This document shows, piece after piece, positions 16,185 through 24,720 of a DNA stretch of 64,000 nt. The position numbers were made by a program, and so were the translations under genes. Positions within the stretch are counted from its first letter, which is position 1. Each line of letters opens with the position of its first letter. The notes under the pieces were generated by a model. The model worked only from the letters and a program-made list of their open reading frames with translations. It did no database searches and was not told the origin of the DNA. The stretch covers positions 186,001 to 250,000 of the forward strand of contig NZ_FRCN01000015.1 of the NCBI RefSeq assembly GCF_900142925.1, read 5' to 3'. The DNA comes from Chitinophaga sp. CF418. Lineage in GTDB: Bacteria; Bacteroidota; Bacteroidia; Chitinophagales; Chitinophagaceae.

Positions 16185-16625
16185 ATGCCAGTAAAAATCA
16201 GACTACAACGTCATGGCGCTAAGAAGAGACCTTTTTATTTTATCGTAGTTGCCGATGCTCGCGCGCCAAGAGATGGTAAATTCATCCAGAAAATCGGTAC
16301 TTACAATCCGCTGACTGTTCCTGCCTCTATCAACATTGATACAGAAAAGGCACTGCGTTGGTTGCAGAAGGGTGCACAGCCTACAGACACCGTAAGAAGA
16401 ATCCTGTCATTTAAAGGTGTTCTTTACCTGAAACACCTGTTGAGAGGTGTGAAACTGGGTCTGTTCGATGAGCCTACCGCTTTCCAGAAATTCGAACAAT
16501 GGCAGGCTGAACACGAGCAGAAAGTTGCTGCCCGTCGTGACAGTCACAAAAAAGCTAGAGTTGCAACTCCAATCGTAAGAAGAGTAGAAGATAGTCCTGC
16601 TCAGCCAGAAGGTGGTGAAGCATAA
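16185..16625 (+). CDS. rpsP: 30S ribosomal protein bS16
   Basis: A 146-residue bS16, a 30S assembly protein that binds 16S rRNA. The conserved start MPVKIRLQRHGAKKRPFYFI and the DARAPRDGKFIQKIGTYNP stretch identify it. It is longer than the roughly 82 residues of E. coli S16 because of a charged C-terminal extension (about 85-146) rich in Lys, Arg, Glu and Ala, as is usual in this phylum. It heads the rpsP-rimM-trmD-rplS gene order, though a strong hairpin separates it from rimM. Confidence 0.97.
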   Translation: MPVKIRLQRHGAKKRPFYFIVVADARAPRDGKFIQKIGTYNPLTVPASINIDTEKALRWLQKGAQPTDTVRRILSFKGVLYLKHLLRGVKLGLFDEPTAFQKFEQWQAEHEQKVAARRDSHKKARVATPIVRRVEDSPAQPEGGEA

Positions 16626-16647
16626 TCTAAGCTTTTGAATCATACTG

Positions 16648-16683
16648 AAAGGGAAATATTTGTACGCAAATATTTCCCTTTTT
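16648..16683. terminator. Hairpin between rpsP and rimM
   Basis: A perfect 15-bp stem (AAAGGGAAATATTTG with TACG loop) ends in a short T run. It would reduce read-through from rpsP into rimM and trmD, which need fewer copies than the ribosomal protein. Confidence 0.85.
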
Positions 16684-16702
16684 CATAGCCGGAAGGACAC
16701 AT

Positions 16703-17224
16703 ATGAATAATTACTTCAGCATAGGGAAACTGGTATCGGTATTTGGCCTACAGGGAGAATTGATCCTTAAGCACAGCCTGGGGAAAAAAACATCCCTGCC
16801 CGGAGTGGAAGCATTGTTCCTGGAAGAACGCAAGAATAGCTTTATTCCATACTTTGTTCAGAAGACCAATGTGAAGGACCATGAGCATGTGTTTGTCAAG
16901 CTGGAAGGAATAGATACGAAAGAAGCAGCCCGGAAGCTGGTACAGGTGCCTGTTTATCTGGAAGAAGATGACTTTAAGAAGCAGGCAGCCTCTTCCTCGC
17001 CATTGTCTATGCTCGGGTATATGGTGCATGACAAAGAGCAGGGAGAACTGGGTGTGATAGAAGAAGTAATAGAAATGCCGATGCAGGTGCTGGTAAAGGT
17101 CATTTTCCGGGAGAAAGAGATGCTTTTGCCACTCAATGAGCAATCGCTTGTGAAAGTGGATAAAAAGCGCCAGATCGTGCATGTAGACCTTCCAGATGGC
17201 TTGTTGGATATCTATCTGGAGTAG
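16703..17224 (+). CDS. rimM: Ribosome maturation factor RimM
   Basis: A 173-residue RimM, which assists 30S head assembly and binds bS19. The N-terminal beta-barrel begins with SIGKLVSVFGLQGELILKH, and the C-terminal PRC-barrel begins near residue 95 (LSMLGYMVHDKEQGELGVIEE) and contains the LLPLNEQSLVKVDKKRQIVHVDLPDGLLDIYL core. Its position between rpsP and trmD is the standard bacterial order. The start ATG follows GGAAGGA, a clear ribosome binding site. Confidence 0.96.
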   Translation: MNNYFSIGKLVSVFGLQGELILKHSLGKKTSLPGVEALFLEERKNSFIPYFVQKTNVKDHEHVFVKLEGIDTKEAARKLVQVPVYLEEDDFKKQAASSSPLSMLGYMVHDKEQGELGVIEEVIEMPMQVLVKVIFREKEMLLPLNEQSLVKVDKKRQIVHVDLPDGLLDIYLE

Positions 17225-17280
17225 GAGAGGGGATTTATTGTTCACTATGGCCTGTAAAATGGCTGGTTGAGTCATTAAGT

Positions 17281-17952
17281 ATGAGAATTGATATCATTAC
17301 TGTACAACCGGGGTTGCTGGAAAGTCCCTTTTCACATTCCATACTGAAGCGGGCTCAGACAAAAGGACTCCTGGAAGTACATACACATAATCTGCGGGAT
17401 TATTCTACGCTCAAACATCAGCAGGTAGATGACTACCAGTTTGGAGGGGGAGCAGGTATGGTAATGATGCTGGAACCAATGGTAAATGCCATTGAGAGCC
17501 TGCAGGCGAAGGTGAAATACGATGAGGTGATCTATCTGACGCCCGACGGGGAAACGTTGAACCAACGCATCGCTAATCAGTTATCCCTAAAAGGAAACCT
17601 GCTGCTGTTATGTGGCCACTACAAAGGTATTGACGAACGCATCCGTATTCACTTTGTTACAAAAGAGATCTCCATAGGAGATTATGTATTGTCTGGCGGA
17701 GAGCTGGCGGCTGCCGTGCTGGTAGATGCCATTGGAAGGCTGATACCTGGTGTGCTGAATGATGAGACGTCTGCTTTGCTGGATTCGTTCCAGGATAACC
17801 TGCTGGCGCCCCCTGTATATACCCGGCCGGAGGAGTTCAGGGGATGGCGCGTGCCAGATGTGCTGTTAAGTGGAGATCACAAGAAAATTGATAACTGGCG
17901 GCATGACCAGGCGCTGGAGCGCACAAAGGAACGCCGTCCGGATCTGTTATAA
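17281..17952 (+). CDS. trmD: tRNA (guanine-37-N1)-methyltransferase TrmD
   Basis: A 223-residue SPOUT methyltransferase that uses S-adenosylmethionine to methylate G37 next to the anticodon and prevents frameshifting. The trefoil-knot region is seen in LLLLCGHYKGIDERI, ISIGDYVLSGGELAA and VLVDAIGRLIPGVL, with the conserved catalytic Asp in the segment after (SALLDSF region). The C-terminal domain includes YTRPEEFRGWRVPDVLLSGDH. It starts 56 bp after rimM and is likely cotranscribed with it. Confidence 0.97.
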   Translation: MRIDIITVQPGLLESPFSHSILKRAQTKGLLEVHTHNLRDYSTLKHQQVDDYQFGGGAGMVMMLEPMVNAIESLQAKVKYDEVIYLTPDGETLNQRIANQLSLKGNLLLLCGHYKGIDERIRIHFVTKEISIGDYVLSGGELAAAVLVDAIGRLIPGVLNDETSALLDSFQDNLLAPPVYTRPEEFRGWRVPDVLLSGDHKKIDNWRHDQALERTKERRPDLL

Positions 17953-18008
17953 AGTAGGGTTGATTGTCAATCCATTGAAAAAATATTCTTTAATAAAAGG
18001 AGTTGTTA

Positions 18009-18040
18009 TTTGGAAGTTGTGTATTTCTCAGTTACCTTTG
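18009..18040 (+). promoter_or_regulatory. rplS promoter
   Basis: TTTG at 18009-18012 and TACCTTTG at 18033-18040 are 20 bp apart. The -7 octamer is identical to that of rpsP, giving rplS a separate strong promoter despite sitting behind trmD. Confidence 0.72.
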
Positions 18041-18062
18041 CACTCCGATAAATATTTGAAAG

Positions 18063-18410
18063 ATGAACGCTATTTCTTTTGTTCACGAGCAACTGACAGG
18101 TAAGAAATCATACCCGAAGTTTAAAGCCGGTGACAACGTCACTGTAAACTATAAAATTGTTGAAGGTAACAAGGAAAGAATCCAGTCCTTCAAAGGTGAT
18201 GTTTTGAAAGTACAGGGTACTGGTGCAACCGTATCCTTTACAGTAAGGAAAATCTCTGATGGTGTAGGTGTAGAAAGGGTATTCCCTCTGTTCTCTCCTC
18301 ATATCGACGGAATCGTCCTGAATAAGGTTGGTAAAGTAAGAAGGGCTAAGCTGTTCTACCTGCGCGAGCGTGCTGGTAAAGCTGCCCGTATCAAAGAGAA
18401 AAGGGTTTAG
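18063..18410 (+). CDS. rplS: 50S ribosomal protein bL19
   Basis: A 115-residue bL19 located at the subunit interface. Diagnostic parts are FKAGDNVTVNYKIVEGNKERIQSFKGDV and the middle GVGVERVFPLFSPHI, ending with the basic RRAKLFYLRERAGKAARIKEK. The length is normal. It is the last gene of the rpsP-rimM-trmD-rplS order, with its own promoter and an intrinsic terminator. Confidence 0.97.
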   Translation: MNAISFVHEQLTGKKSYPKFKAGDNVTVNYKIVEGNKERIQSFKGDVLKVQGTGATVSFTVRKISDGVGVERVFPLFSPHIDGIVLNKVGKVRRAKLFYLRERAGKAARIKEKRV

Positions 18411-18435
18411 TATAAATACAGGGAAATTAGTGATA

Positions 18436-18465
18436 ACGGGGACCGTTCCGGTTCCCGTTTTTTTT
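18436..18465 (+). terminator. rplS terminator
   Basis: A 10-bp stem (ACGGGGACCG with CGGTTCCCGT, one G-T pair) with a three-base loop is followed by eight T. Confidence 0.88.
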
Positions 18466-18601
18466 CATGTCTATGAAAACCGGATGCCACGTAGAGGAGA
18501 ACTCTTAAAATAGAATTAAAACTTTGCAGGTCATTCCAGGTATACCTAAATCCCGAATATATTTACCTATCTTTGTTTGCTTAACGTTTAAAACTGAGAA
18601 A

Positions 18602-18838
18602 ATGACTGCCGTTATAGTTAAATCACCACTTTTATTATTCCAGGAATTAGGTATGACAGAATTACTTTTGATCGCTTTGGTTGTATTGCTGTTGTTTGGT
18701 GGTAAAAAAATTCCAGAACTGATGCGTGGCCTTGGTAAAGGTATCCGTGAGTTCAACGACGCAAAGAATAATGTGCGTAAAGAGATCGAAGATGGTATGA
18801 AAGATCAGCCAGCTACGACTGACCACAAGAATGCCTAA
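18602..18838 (+). CDS. tatA: Sec-independent translocase subunit TatA/TatE
   Basis: A 78-residue TatA-family protein forming the pore-like component that moves folded proteins across the inner membrane. Residues 1-17 precede one transmembrane helix (ELLLIALVVLLLFGGKK), then the Phe-Gly hinge, then an amphipathic helix (IPELMRGLGKGIREFNDAKN) and a charged tail. I start it at ATG 18602, because an earlier in-frame start at 18524 would put an odd charged leader before the helix. Likely passengers in this window are the phospholipase C, the Gfo/Idh protein at 46797 and perhaps the SOD. No tatC is present here. Confidence 0.93.
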   Translation: MTAVIVKSPLLLFQELGMTELLLIALVVLLLFGGKKIPELMRGLGKGIREFNDAKNNVRKEIEDGMKDQPATTDHKNA

Positions 18839-19031
18839 TTAGTATCCTGCCTGGCAGGAAAATTGGAATTTCTCGTTTCTTTGATTCAAACGTGAAGTGG
18901 AATAGTGTGCCTGTGAAGAGGATTGCATCAATCACTTATTAGCTGCTATATACCAGTATGCCAACTGAACCGTCATTCGGTTTCGGCTTTCAAGTTTGAC
19001 CTAGCAATTATTTTATAAGAAATTAACTGGT

Positions 19032-20477
19032 TTGGCTTTGTCTGAATTCAGCAGTATATCGGCTTTTCAAGAAGCATTATACGCCGGCAGAACAACCTGT
19101 ACGGAGATGGTACAGTATTACCTGTACCGAATTGAACAGACAAAACACCTGAATGCTTTTCTGGAAGTTTTTGAGGAAGAAGCCCTTGCGAAAGCGCATG
19201 CACTGGATACCCGTATAAAGAACGGGGAGCCTGTGGGAGCGCTTGCGGGCATTGTGATAGGCATTAAGGATGTTATCTGTTATAAAGGACATAAAGTAAG
19301 CGCCGCTTCTCGCATACTGGAGGGATTTACTTCCCTATATTCTGCAACAGCTGTGGAAAGACTGTTGGCGGAAGATGCTATTATTATTGGCAATCTCAAC
19401 TGTGATGAATTCGCGATGGGATCTACCAATGAGAATTCAGCATATGGACCGGTGTTGAACGCATTGGACAATACCCGTGTACCAGGTGGATCATCTGGCG
19501 GTTCGGCTGTGGCAGTACAGGCGGATCTTTGCATGGTGAGTCTGGGAAGTGATACAGGAGGATCTGTAAGGCAGCCAGCTGATTTCTGTGGCATTGTAGG
19601 ATTAAAGCCGACTTATGGCCGTATATCCCGCTATGGACTGATCGCTTATGCCTCATCCTTTGATCAGATAGGCATTTTTGGCAGGAATATTGCAGATGTG
19701 GCAAGGATCCTACAAATAATCGCAGGGCCTGATGGATATGATAGTACCGCTTCTAAAGAAGAAGTACCTGATTATCAGATAATGCACAATAAATCCTGGA
19801 AAATAGCGTATTTAAAGGATGCGTTGTTCCACCCCGGCCTCGATGAGGAAATGAAGGAAGGATATACCAGCTTTTTTGAAGAACTTAAAGCAGCAGGGGA
19901 TACAGTCACAGCAGCTGATTTCGCTTATCTTGATTATGTAGTTCCAGCATATTATGTGCTTACTACCGCAGAAGCTTCATCCAATCTTTCACGGTTTGAT
20001 GGAGTAAAATACGGACACAGGACTTCACTTAAAAACCTGGAACTGGCAGACTTTTATAAGAAAAGCAGGTCTGAAGGTTTTGGAAAAGAAGTAAAACGGC
20101 GTATATTACTGGGGACTTTTGTACTTAGTGCAGGCTATTATGATGCATACTTCACTAAGGCCCAACAGGTTAGAAGACTGGTGGTAGATAAATTGTCAGA
20201 GATCTTATCCCAGTATGATGCGATTATTATGCCAACAGTGCCTTCAACGGCATTTAAAATAGGTGAAAAAGCGGACGATCCAATAGCCATGTACCTGGCA
20301 GACATTTACACGGTACTGGCAAATCTGGCAGGGGTACCGGCAATTTCCGTACCTTTGCAGCGGCATTCAAACGGAATGCCATATGGTGTACAGATCATCA
20401 CAAAGCAATTTAGCGAAGCAAACCTGTTAAGCATTGCGGAACATGTAATGCAGATACGGAAGGTTACTCCTGTTTAA
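19032..20477 (+). CDS. gatA: Amidase-signature protein, glutamyl-tRNA(Gln) amidotransferase subunit A
   Basis: A 481-residue GatA that hydrolyses glutamine to ammonia for conversion of Glu-tRNA(Gln) to Gln-tRNA(Gln). The amidase Ser-cisSer-Lys triad is visible: Lys in GIKDVICYKGH, cis-Ser in SDTGGSVRQPA and nucleophile Ser in the same segment, preceded by the glycine-rich PGGSSGGSAVAV. The GatA-specific YGRISRYGLIAYASSFDQIG is also present, favouring GatA over a generic amidase. The only suitable start is TTG at 19032 (or 19038). No gatB or gatC is nearby. It is followed within 8 bp by a lytic transglycosylase gene. Confidence 0.93.
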   Translation: MALSEFSSISAFQEALYAGRTTCTEMVQYYLYRIEQTKHLNAFLEVFEEEALAKAHALDTRIKNGEPVGALAGIVIGIKDVICYKGHKVSAASRILEGFTSLYSATAVERLLAEDAIIIGNLNCDEFAMGSTNENSAYGPVLNALDNTRVPGGSSGGSAVAVQADLCMVSLGSDTGGSVRQPADFCGIVGLKPTYGRISRYGLIAYASSFDQIGIFGRNIADVARILQIIAGPDGYDSTASKEEVPDYQIMHNKSWKIAYLKDALFHPGLDEEMKEGYTSFFEELKAAGDTVTAADFAYLDYVVPAYYVLTTAEASSNLSRFDGVKYGHRTSLKNLELADFYKKSRSEGFGKEVKRRILLGTFVLSAGYYDAYFTKAQQVRRLVVDKLSEILSQYDAIIMPTVPSTAFKIGEKADDPIAMYLADIYTVLANLAGVPAISVPLQRHSNGMPYGVQIITKQFSEANLLSIAEHVMQIRKVTPV

Positions 20478-20484
20478 AATAAAT

Positions 20485-21837
20485 ATGTGTATGAGGAAAA
20501 TCTTTTTACTACTGCTGTTGCCAACTTTGGGTGCAGGGAATTTTGAAGCGATTGGTGGCAATGGTGTACCTAAAGAGATGGTTACTCCCTATGGAGGACC
20601 GGATACTATGGTACTGAACCACAAAATACGTTTACCTAAAGACACGGTAGTTGTGCCTTCGGAAACGTCACAGACTGTGCGCAAGAATGCTCAGAGTCTA
20701 CCGTCCAGCATCAGCAGCCCCAAGGTCTATGAACAGATCAACAACAACATTGTAGCTGGATACATCAACAACTTTGCCAGCAGATACAGTCAACATCTGC
20801 AGGTAATGGTATCCAGGGGCCAGCCTTACTTTGTAATGGTGGAGAAAATCTTCAGGGAACATGGTATTCCTGAAGAAATGAAATATCTCGCCGTAATCGA
20901 ATCCAGCTTTAATACTAACGCACGTTCCCGTGTAGGTGCCGTTGGAGCCTGGCAGTTCATGTCCGGTACAGCGCGTATCTTCGGTCTCAGTGTGGGTAAA
21001 AAAGTGGACGAAAGAAAAGACTTCTATAAGTCTACTGTGGCAGCTGCCAAGTTCCTGAATGAACTGTACAACCAGTTCGGTGATTGGTTACTGGTAGTGG
21101 CTGCTTACAATTGTGGGCCCGGCGGCGTACAACGTGCTATGAATGCCAGCGGCCGTACAGATTTCTGGGGTATGCAGTACTTCCTGCCCGCAGAGTCCCG
21201 TAATCACGTTTACAAATTCATCGCTACCGGTTATATCCTCGATAGGTTCAATAACTTCTTCGGTGTAGGTGATGACATGGATAACACCGCGGTAAACGCT
21301 GTTGCAGCGCCAGGCGCGGTTTATTCATCTAGTGAACTGACAGAAGAAGAAATGTTCAATACAGTGGAATTCAATATCTCCGGCAAGTACCGCCTGGATG
21401 CTATTGCAAAGAAACTGAACATGGAAATGGCAGAGCTGGAGCATCTGAACCCGGATTTCGCCAAAATGATGGCAAGCCCGGAAAACAGCTATGACCTGAG
21501 AATCCCTAAAGATAAAATGAAGGAATTCCAGGCTGAGAAAGAGGAGATCCTGAAGGAATCCTTACAGATGATGCTGGATGATAAGGCTACCACTTTCGAC
21601 AAGTCACGCTTCCCGGCACCAGCAAAAATCGCTGCTCCTGCTGAAGCTAAAGCTAAAGCCAAAAGGACCGTAACTGCTTCTAAAGCTAAATCTACCAGAT
21701 CTGCTAAGGTTAAAGCAACAGCAAAAGGTAAAACAAGCAAAGCAGCTACCGCTAAAAAGAAAACAATAGCGAAGAAAACAACTGCTAAGAAGCCGGTAAC
21801 TAAAAAAACGACTTTGAAGAAGACCTCACTTCGTTAA
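20485..21837 (+). CDS. LysM-containing membrane-bound lytic murein transglycosylase (MltD-like)
   Basis: A 450-residue exported enzyme that cleaves peptidoglycan glycan strands with formation of 1,6-anhydro ends. It has a signal peptide (about 1-20; the second ATG at 20491 gives a cleaner one), an SLT domain at about 120-260 with the catalytic Glu in LAVIESSFN, then GAVGAWQFMSGTAR and VAAYNCGPGGVQRAM, and one LysM domain (about 295-345). The last 70 or so residues are an Ala/Lys/Thr repeat-like tail of histone H1 character (for example TAKKKTIAKKTTAKKPVT), unusual for this enzyme class. It starts 8 bp after gatA and ends in a strong terminator. Confidence 0.93.
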   Translation: MCMRKIFLLLLLPTLGAGNFEAIGGNGVPKEMVTPYGGPDTMVLNHKIRLPKDTVVVPSETSQTVRKNAQSLPSSISSPKVYEQINNNIVAGYINNFASRYSQHLQVMVSRGQPYFVMVEKIFREHGIPEEMKYLAVIESSFNTNARSRVGAVGAWQFMSGTARIFGLSVGKKVDERKDFYKSTVAAAKFLNELYNQFGDWLLVVAAYNCGPGGVQRAMNASGRTDFWGMQYFLPAESRNHVYKFIATGYILDRFNNFFGVGDDMDNTAVNAVAAPGAVYSSSELTEEEMFNTVEFNISGKYRLDAIAKKLNMEMAELEHLNPDFAKMMASPENSYDLRIPKDKMKEFQAEKEEILKESLQMMLDDKATTFDKSRFPAPAKIAAPAEAKAKAKRTVTASKAKSTRSAKVKATAKGKTSKAATAKKKTIAKKTTAKKPVTKKTTLKKTSLR

Positions 21838-21854
21838 ACATAATTCACAAAAAA

Positions 21855-21892
21855 GAAAAGCCTGATCATTTGATCAGGCTTTTTCTTTTTTT
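21855..21892 (+). terminator. Lytic transglycosylase terminator
   Basis: The stem AGCCTGATCA/TGATCAGGCT with a TT loop is flanked by A and T tracts. Confidence 0.9.
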
Positions 21893-21933
21893 ATTACATT
21901 TGTATTTAGATGTTTGTCTAAATATATAATAAC

Positions 21934-22236
21934 ATGAATACTGTATTTAAAGCACTAAACGATAAAACCAGGCGGGATATCCTGGAGCTCCTGAAAGAAG
22001 GGGATAAAACGGCCGGTGAAATAGCCGACCACTTCAATTTTTCCAAACCTACTATTTCGCATCACCTGGACCTGCTAAGGCAAGCAGAGCTGATTGTCAG
22101 CGAAAAACAAGGTCAGTTCATTTCTTATTCACTGAACACTACGGTGGTAGATGAGCTGCTGAAATGGGTATTGCAGTTTTCCTCGAATGCCAATAAAAAA
22201 TCTGAAAATAAAAAACTGGGTTATGAAGGTCAATAA
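21934..22236 (+). CDS. ArsR/SmtB-type autorepressor, SdpR-like
   Basis: A 100-residue winged-helix protein of the SdpR branch of the ArsR family. The signature FKALNDKTRRDILELLKEGD opens it, followed by the helix-turn-helix AGEIADHFNFSKPTISHHLDLLR and the wing GQFISYSLNTTVVDELLKWV. It lacks metal-binding Cys pairs, as expected for SdpR. The gene overlaps the SdpI-like gene by 14 nt. In Bacillus subtilis SdpR represses its own operon and is held at the membrane by toxin-bound SdpI; the same wiring may apply here, but no toxin gene is visible. Confidence 0.9.
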   Translation: MNTVFKALNDKTRRDILELLKEGDKTAGEIADHFNFSKPTISHHLDLLRQAELIVSEKQGQFISYSLNTTVVDELLKWVLQFSSNANKKSENKKLGYEGQ

Positions 22237-23095
22237 CATTGGAAGAGAAATTCCTTTTATACTGTTGTTTTTAATGCCCTGGATAGTATACCTGCTGCTC
22301 GGGGTGCAATTGCCGGAGCAGATAGCTTCGCACTATACCGTGGAAGACGGAAAATGGATAGCGGACAGATATTCTTCCCCATTGGGATTGCTGGCGGGAT
22401 TGTATGTTGGCGCTATAGTCGTATATATTGCCATGTCTTTACCGGCGGTACTAAAGGGCGCCCGTCCGGAAATGAGCACAGGTATGAAACATTGGCTGTA
22501 TTATTTCAAGCTGGTAATAATCGCCTTTATGCTTATGCTGCCAACATATTCCTTACTTGCTGCGAGCCATAAGTTACCAGACTTTTCCGATGCCAATATC
22601 GCCAATGCATCCATGATCCTGCTGCTGGTCATTCTTAATGCATTCCTGTATTTCCTCTTCTCAAGAGTGAACAAGGATATGCCCAAACCCGTGTCTGAAA
22701 AATATTATAAGATCATCTGGGTGGGTACACATATAGTAACCAGTGCTGGACCACTATTGGTAATTCTTTCATCCCAGGGTATTCGCGCGGAAAGACTGAT
22801 ACCTGAGCTGACAATGCTTTTTATCGCCATATGCGGAAACCTGCTTTATAATGCTAGGCCTAATCGATATATGGGGATCAGAACGCCCTGGACATTACGT
22901 AATGAAGAAGTGTGGAGAAGAACTCACCATGTAGGCGGAATATGGAGTTTTGCTGCAGGTATCGCCGGGTTTGTCATTTGCATTTTTGCCCCGGAAAAAA
23001 TGCTTCACATGCTAACCCCAGCTGTGGCGATATTGATCGGCGTTGTCAGTATCGGTTATTCCTATTGGTTGTATCGTAAGATCGTTACACATTGA
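22223..23095 (+). CDS. SdpI-family membrane protein (DUF1648 plus SdpI domains)
   Basis: A 290-residue polytopic protein with about eight hydrophobic helices. The N-terminal half is DUF1648-like (GVQLPEQIASHYTVEDGKW, the P-x-x-I-x-x-H-W-like motif), and the C-terminal half is SdpI-like with NLLYNARPNRYMGIRTPWTLRNEEVWRRTH, the most conserved part of the family. SdpI is an immunity protein and signal receptor. I start it at ATG 22223, inside the end of the repressor gene, because the earlier start at 22187 would overlap more deeply. It is transcribed with the repressor and ends at a bidirectional terminator. Confidence 0.88.
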   Translation: MKVNNIGREIPFILLFLMPWIVYLLLGVQLPEQIASHYTVEDGKWIADRYSSPLGLLAGLYVGAIVVYIAMSLPAVLKGARPEMSTGMKHWLYYFKLVIIAFMLMLPTYSLLAASHKLPDFSDANIANASMILLLVILNAFLYFLFSRVNKDMPKPVSEKYYKIIWVGTHIVTSAGPLLVILSSQGIRAERLIPELTMLFIAICGNLLYNARPNRYMGIRTPWTLRNEEVWRRTHHVGGIWSFAAGIAGFVICIFAPEKMLHMLTPAVAILIGVVSIGYSYWLYRKIVTH

Positions 23096-23104
23096 TATAA
23101 ATAA

Positions 23105-23131
23105 GAAAGCCGTCAGTATATGACGGCTTTC
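23105..23131. terminator. Bidirectional terminator between SdpI-like and antiporter genes
   Basis: An 11-bp stem (GAAAGCCGTCA and its complement) with a GTATA loop sits between convergent genes, with short A/T tracts on both sides. Confidence 0.8.
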
Positions 23132-23153
23132 CTGATTTATATTGTACAATGCA

Positions 23154-24587
23154 TTATCCTATCTGGCTTGCATGTAAGCGGCTTTCTTCCACCTTTTTCA
23201 CGATATCGAGCAAAGGACCCGTCATAAATGTGGTCGCTAATGCCATCAACACCAGCATGGCGAAGATCTCCGGAGAGAGAATGCCCAGGTCGTAGCCTAT
23301 ATTCAGCACCACCAGTTCCATCAGTCCACGGGTATTCATCAGCGCACCTATTCCCAGTGAATCAGTCCAGGACTGCCCCATCAGTTTGGCTGTCAACATA
23401 CTGCCGCCCAGTTTTCCGCCTACTGCCACTAGCATGATCAAACCAAACACTGCCCAGAGCTGCCCCTGTCCCAGCAGGCCTATCTGGGTACGTAAACCGG
23501 TGAAAACAAAGAAAATAGGCAATAATAACAGTACGCTTACATCTTCCAGTTTGTCCGTCAGGAGCTTCTGCACAGATACTTCCGCAGGCATAATCACACC
23601 TGCCAGGAAAGCCCCGAATAATGCGTGGATACCGATCACTTCCGCAGCCCATGCAGAGAATAGTAAGGTCATGAAGGCTACTGCAACAACTGATTTGTTT
23701 TGATTCGCTGCATGTAGTTTGAGAATCTTTTTATGCAGCCAGGGTTTCAGCAGATATAACATAGCGCCGAGAAATGCAATTGCCATCACCATTGTGATAA
23801 CTGCGCTCCACAAACTGGCGGCCTTTACGATGGCAATCACTACGGCGAGGATACACCATGCAGTCACATCATCAGCAGCAGCACAGGTGATGGCCAATAA
23901 ACCAAGTGGAGTGCCACTCAGTTTTCTTTCCTGTACGATACGCGCCAGTACGGGAAAAGCTGTTATACTCATAGCAATACCCATAAATAAAGCGAAAGAC
24001 AGGAAGTTTACATTGGCTGGTGAAAACTGTGGATAAATATGATATGCCAGTAATACGCCGAGGAAGAAAGGGAAAATAATGCTGGCATGACTAATCATCA
24101 CAGCGTCATGTGCCTTGTTCTTCATCTTATGTGTATCCAGCTCCATGCCTACTACAAACATGAAGAACGCCAATCCTATCTGGCTAAGGAACTGTAAGTT
24201 CTTAAAACCTTCTGTAGGGAAAATGAACGCACTTCCACTGGGCCAGATCATACCAAATAACGAAGGCCCAAGGCAGATTCCGGCTACTATTTCGCCAACA
24301 ACTGATGGCTGCCCGATTTTGTTCGCCAGCCATCCAAATAATCTGGCTGTCAGCAATATCAGTATGATCTGTAACAATAGCAATGCTAAAGGATGTTGTA
24401 CATTATGTACAAGCGACGTCCATATACCTTCTGCTGAGGCAGCAGGTGCCGGTGTTGCAGTTACTGCAACCTTATTTGTCTGTGAAGTTGGATCTATTGT
24501 CAGATGGTTACCCTGTCTGATAATAAACCAGATCAGACATCCGAAAAAGCCGATAATCAGCGGATAAAACAACAGTCTCTTATTCAT
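23154..24587 (-). CDS. CPA2-family cation/proton antiporter (KefB-like)
   Basis: A 477-residue membrane protein with an N-terminal helix and linker (about 1-60, including a Thr/Ala-rich periplasmic stretch) and then about 12 transmembrane helices of the Na+/H+ exchanger fold. Family marks are GWLANKIGQPSVVGEIVAGICLGPSLFG read in parts, LGLLAITCAAADDVTAW with the ion-binding Asp pair, and ALFGAFLAGVIMPAE. It ends soon after the last helix, without the Rossmann TrkA-N domain of KefB/KefC, so it is not gated through NAD in the usual manner. It is divergent from the phospholipase C gene. Confidence 0.9.
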   Translation of the reverse strand: MNKRLLFYPLIIGFFGCLIWFIIRQGNHLTIDPTSQTNKVAVTATPAPAASAEGIWTSLVHNVQHPLALLLLQIILILLTARLFGWLANKIGQPSVVGEIVAGICLGPSLFGMIWPSGSAFIFPTEGFKNLQFLSQIGLAFFMFVVGMELDTHKMKNKAHDAVMISHASIIFPFFLGVLLAYHIYPQFSPANVNFLSFALFMGIAMSITAFPVLARIVQERKLSGTPLGLLAITCAAADDVTAWCILAVVIAIVKAASLWSAVITMVMAIAFLGAMLYLLKPWLHKKILKLHAANQNKSVVAVAFMTLLFSAWAAEVIGIHALFGAFLAGVIMPAEVSVQKLLTDKLEDVSVLLLLPIFFVFTGLRTQIGLLGQGQLWAVFGLIMLVAVGGKLGGSMLTAKLMGQSWTDSLGIGALMNTRGLMELVVLNIGYDLGILSPEIFAMLVLMALATTFMTGPLLDIVKKVEESRLHASQIG

Positions 24588-24720
24588 AATTAATACCGGT
24601 TGGTTGCACGAAAGATAATAATAATATCTGGGTACATCACACTAATGTAGTATTAAATTACTTTGAAAGTTATGGTGATATAGCATCAGCTTGACAGAGG
24701 TTATGTATATTGTTGGCACT

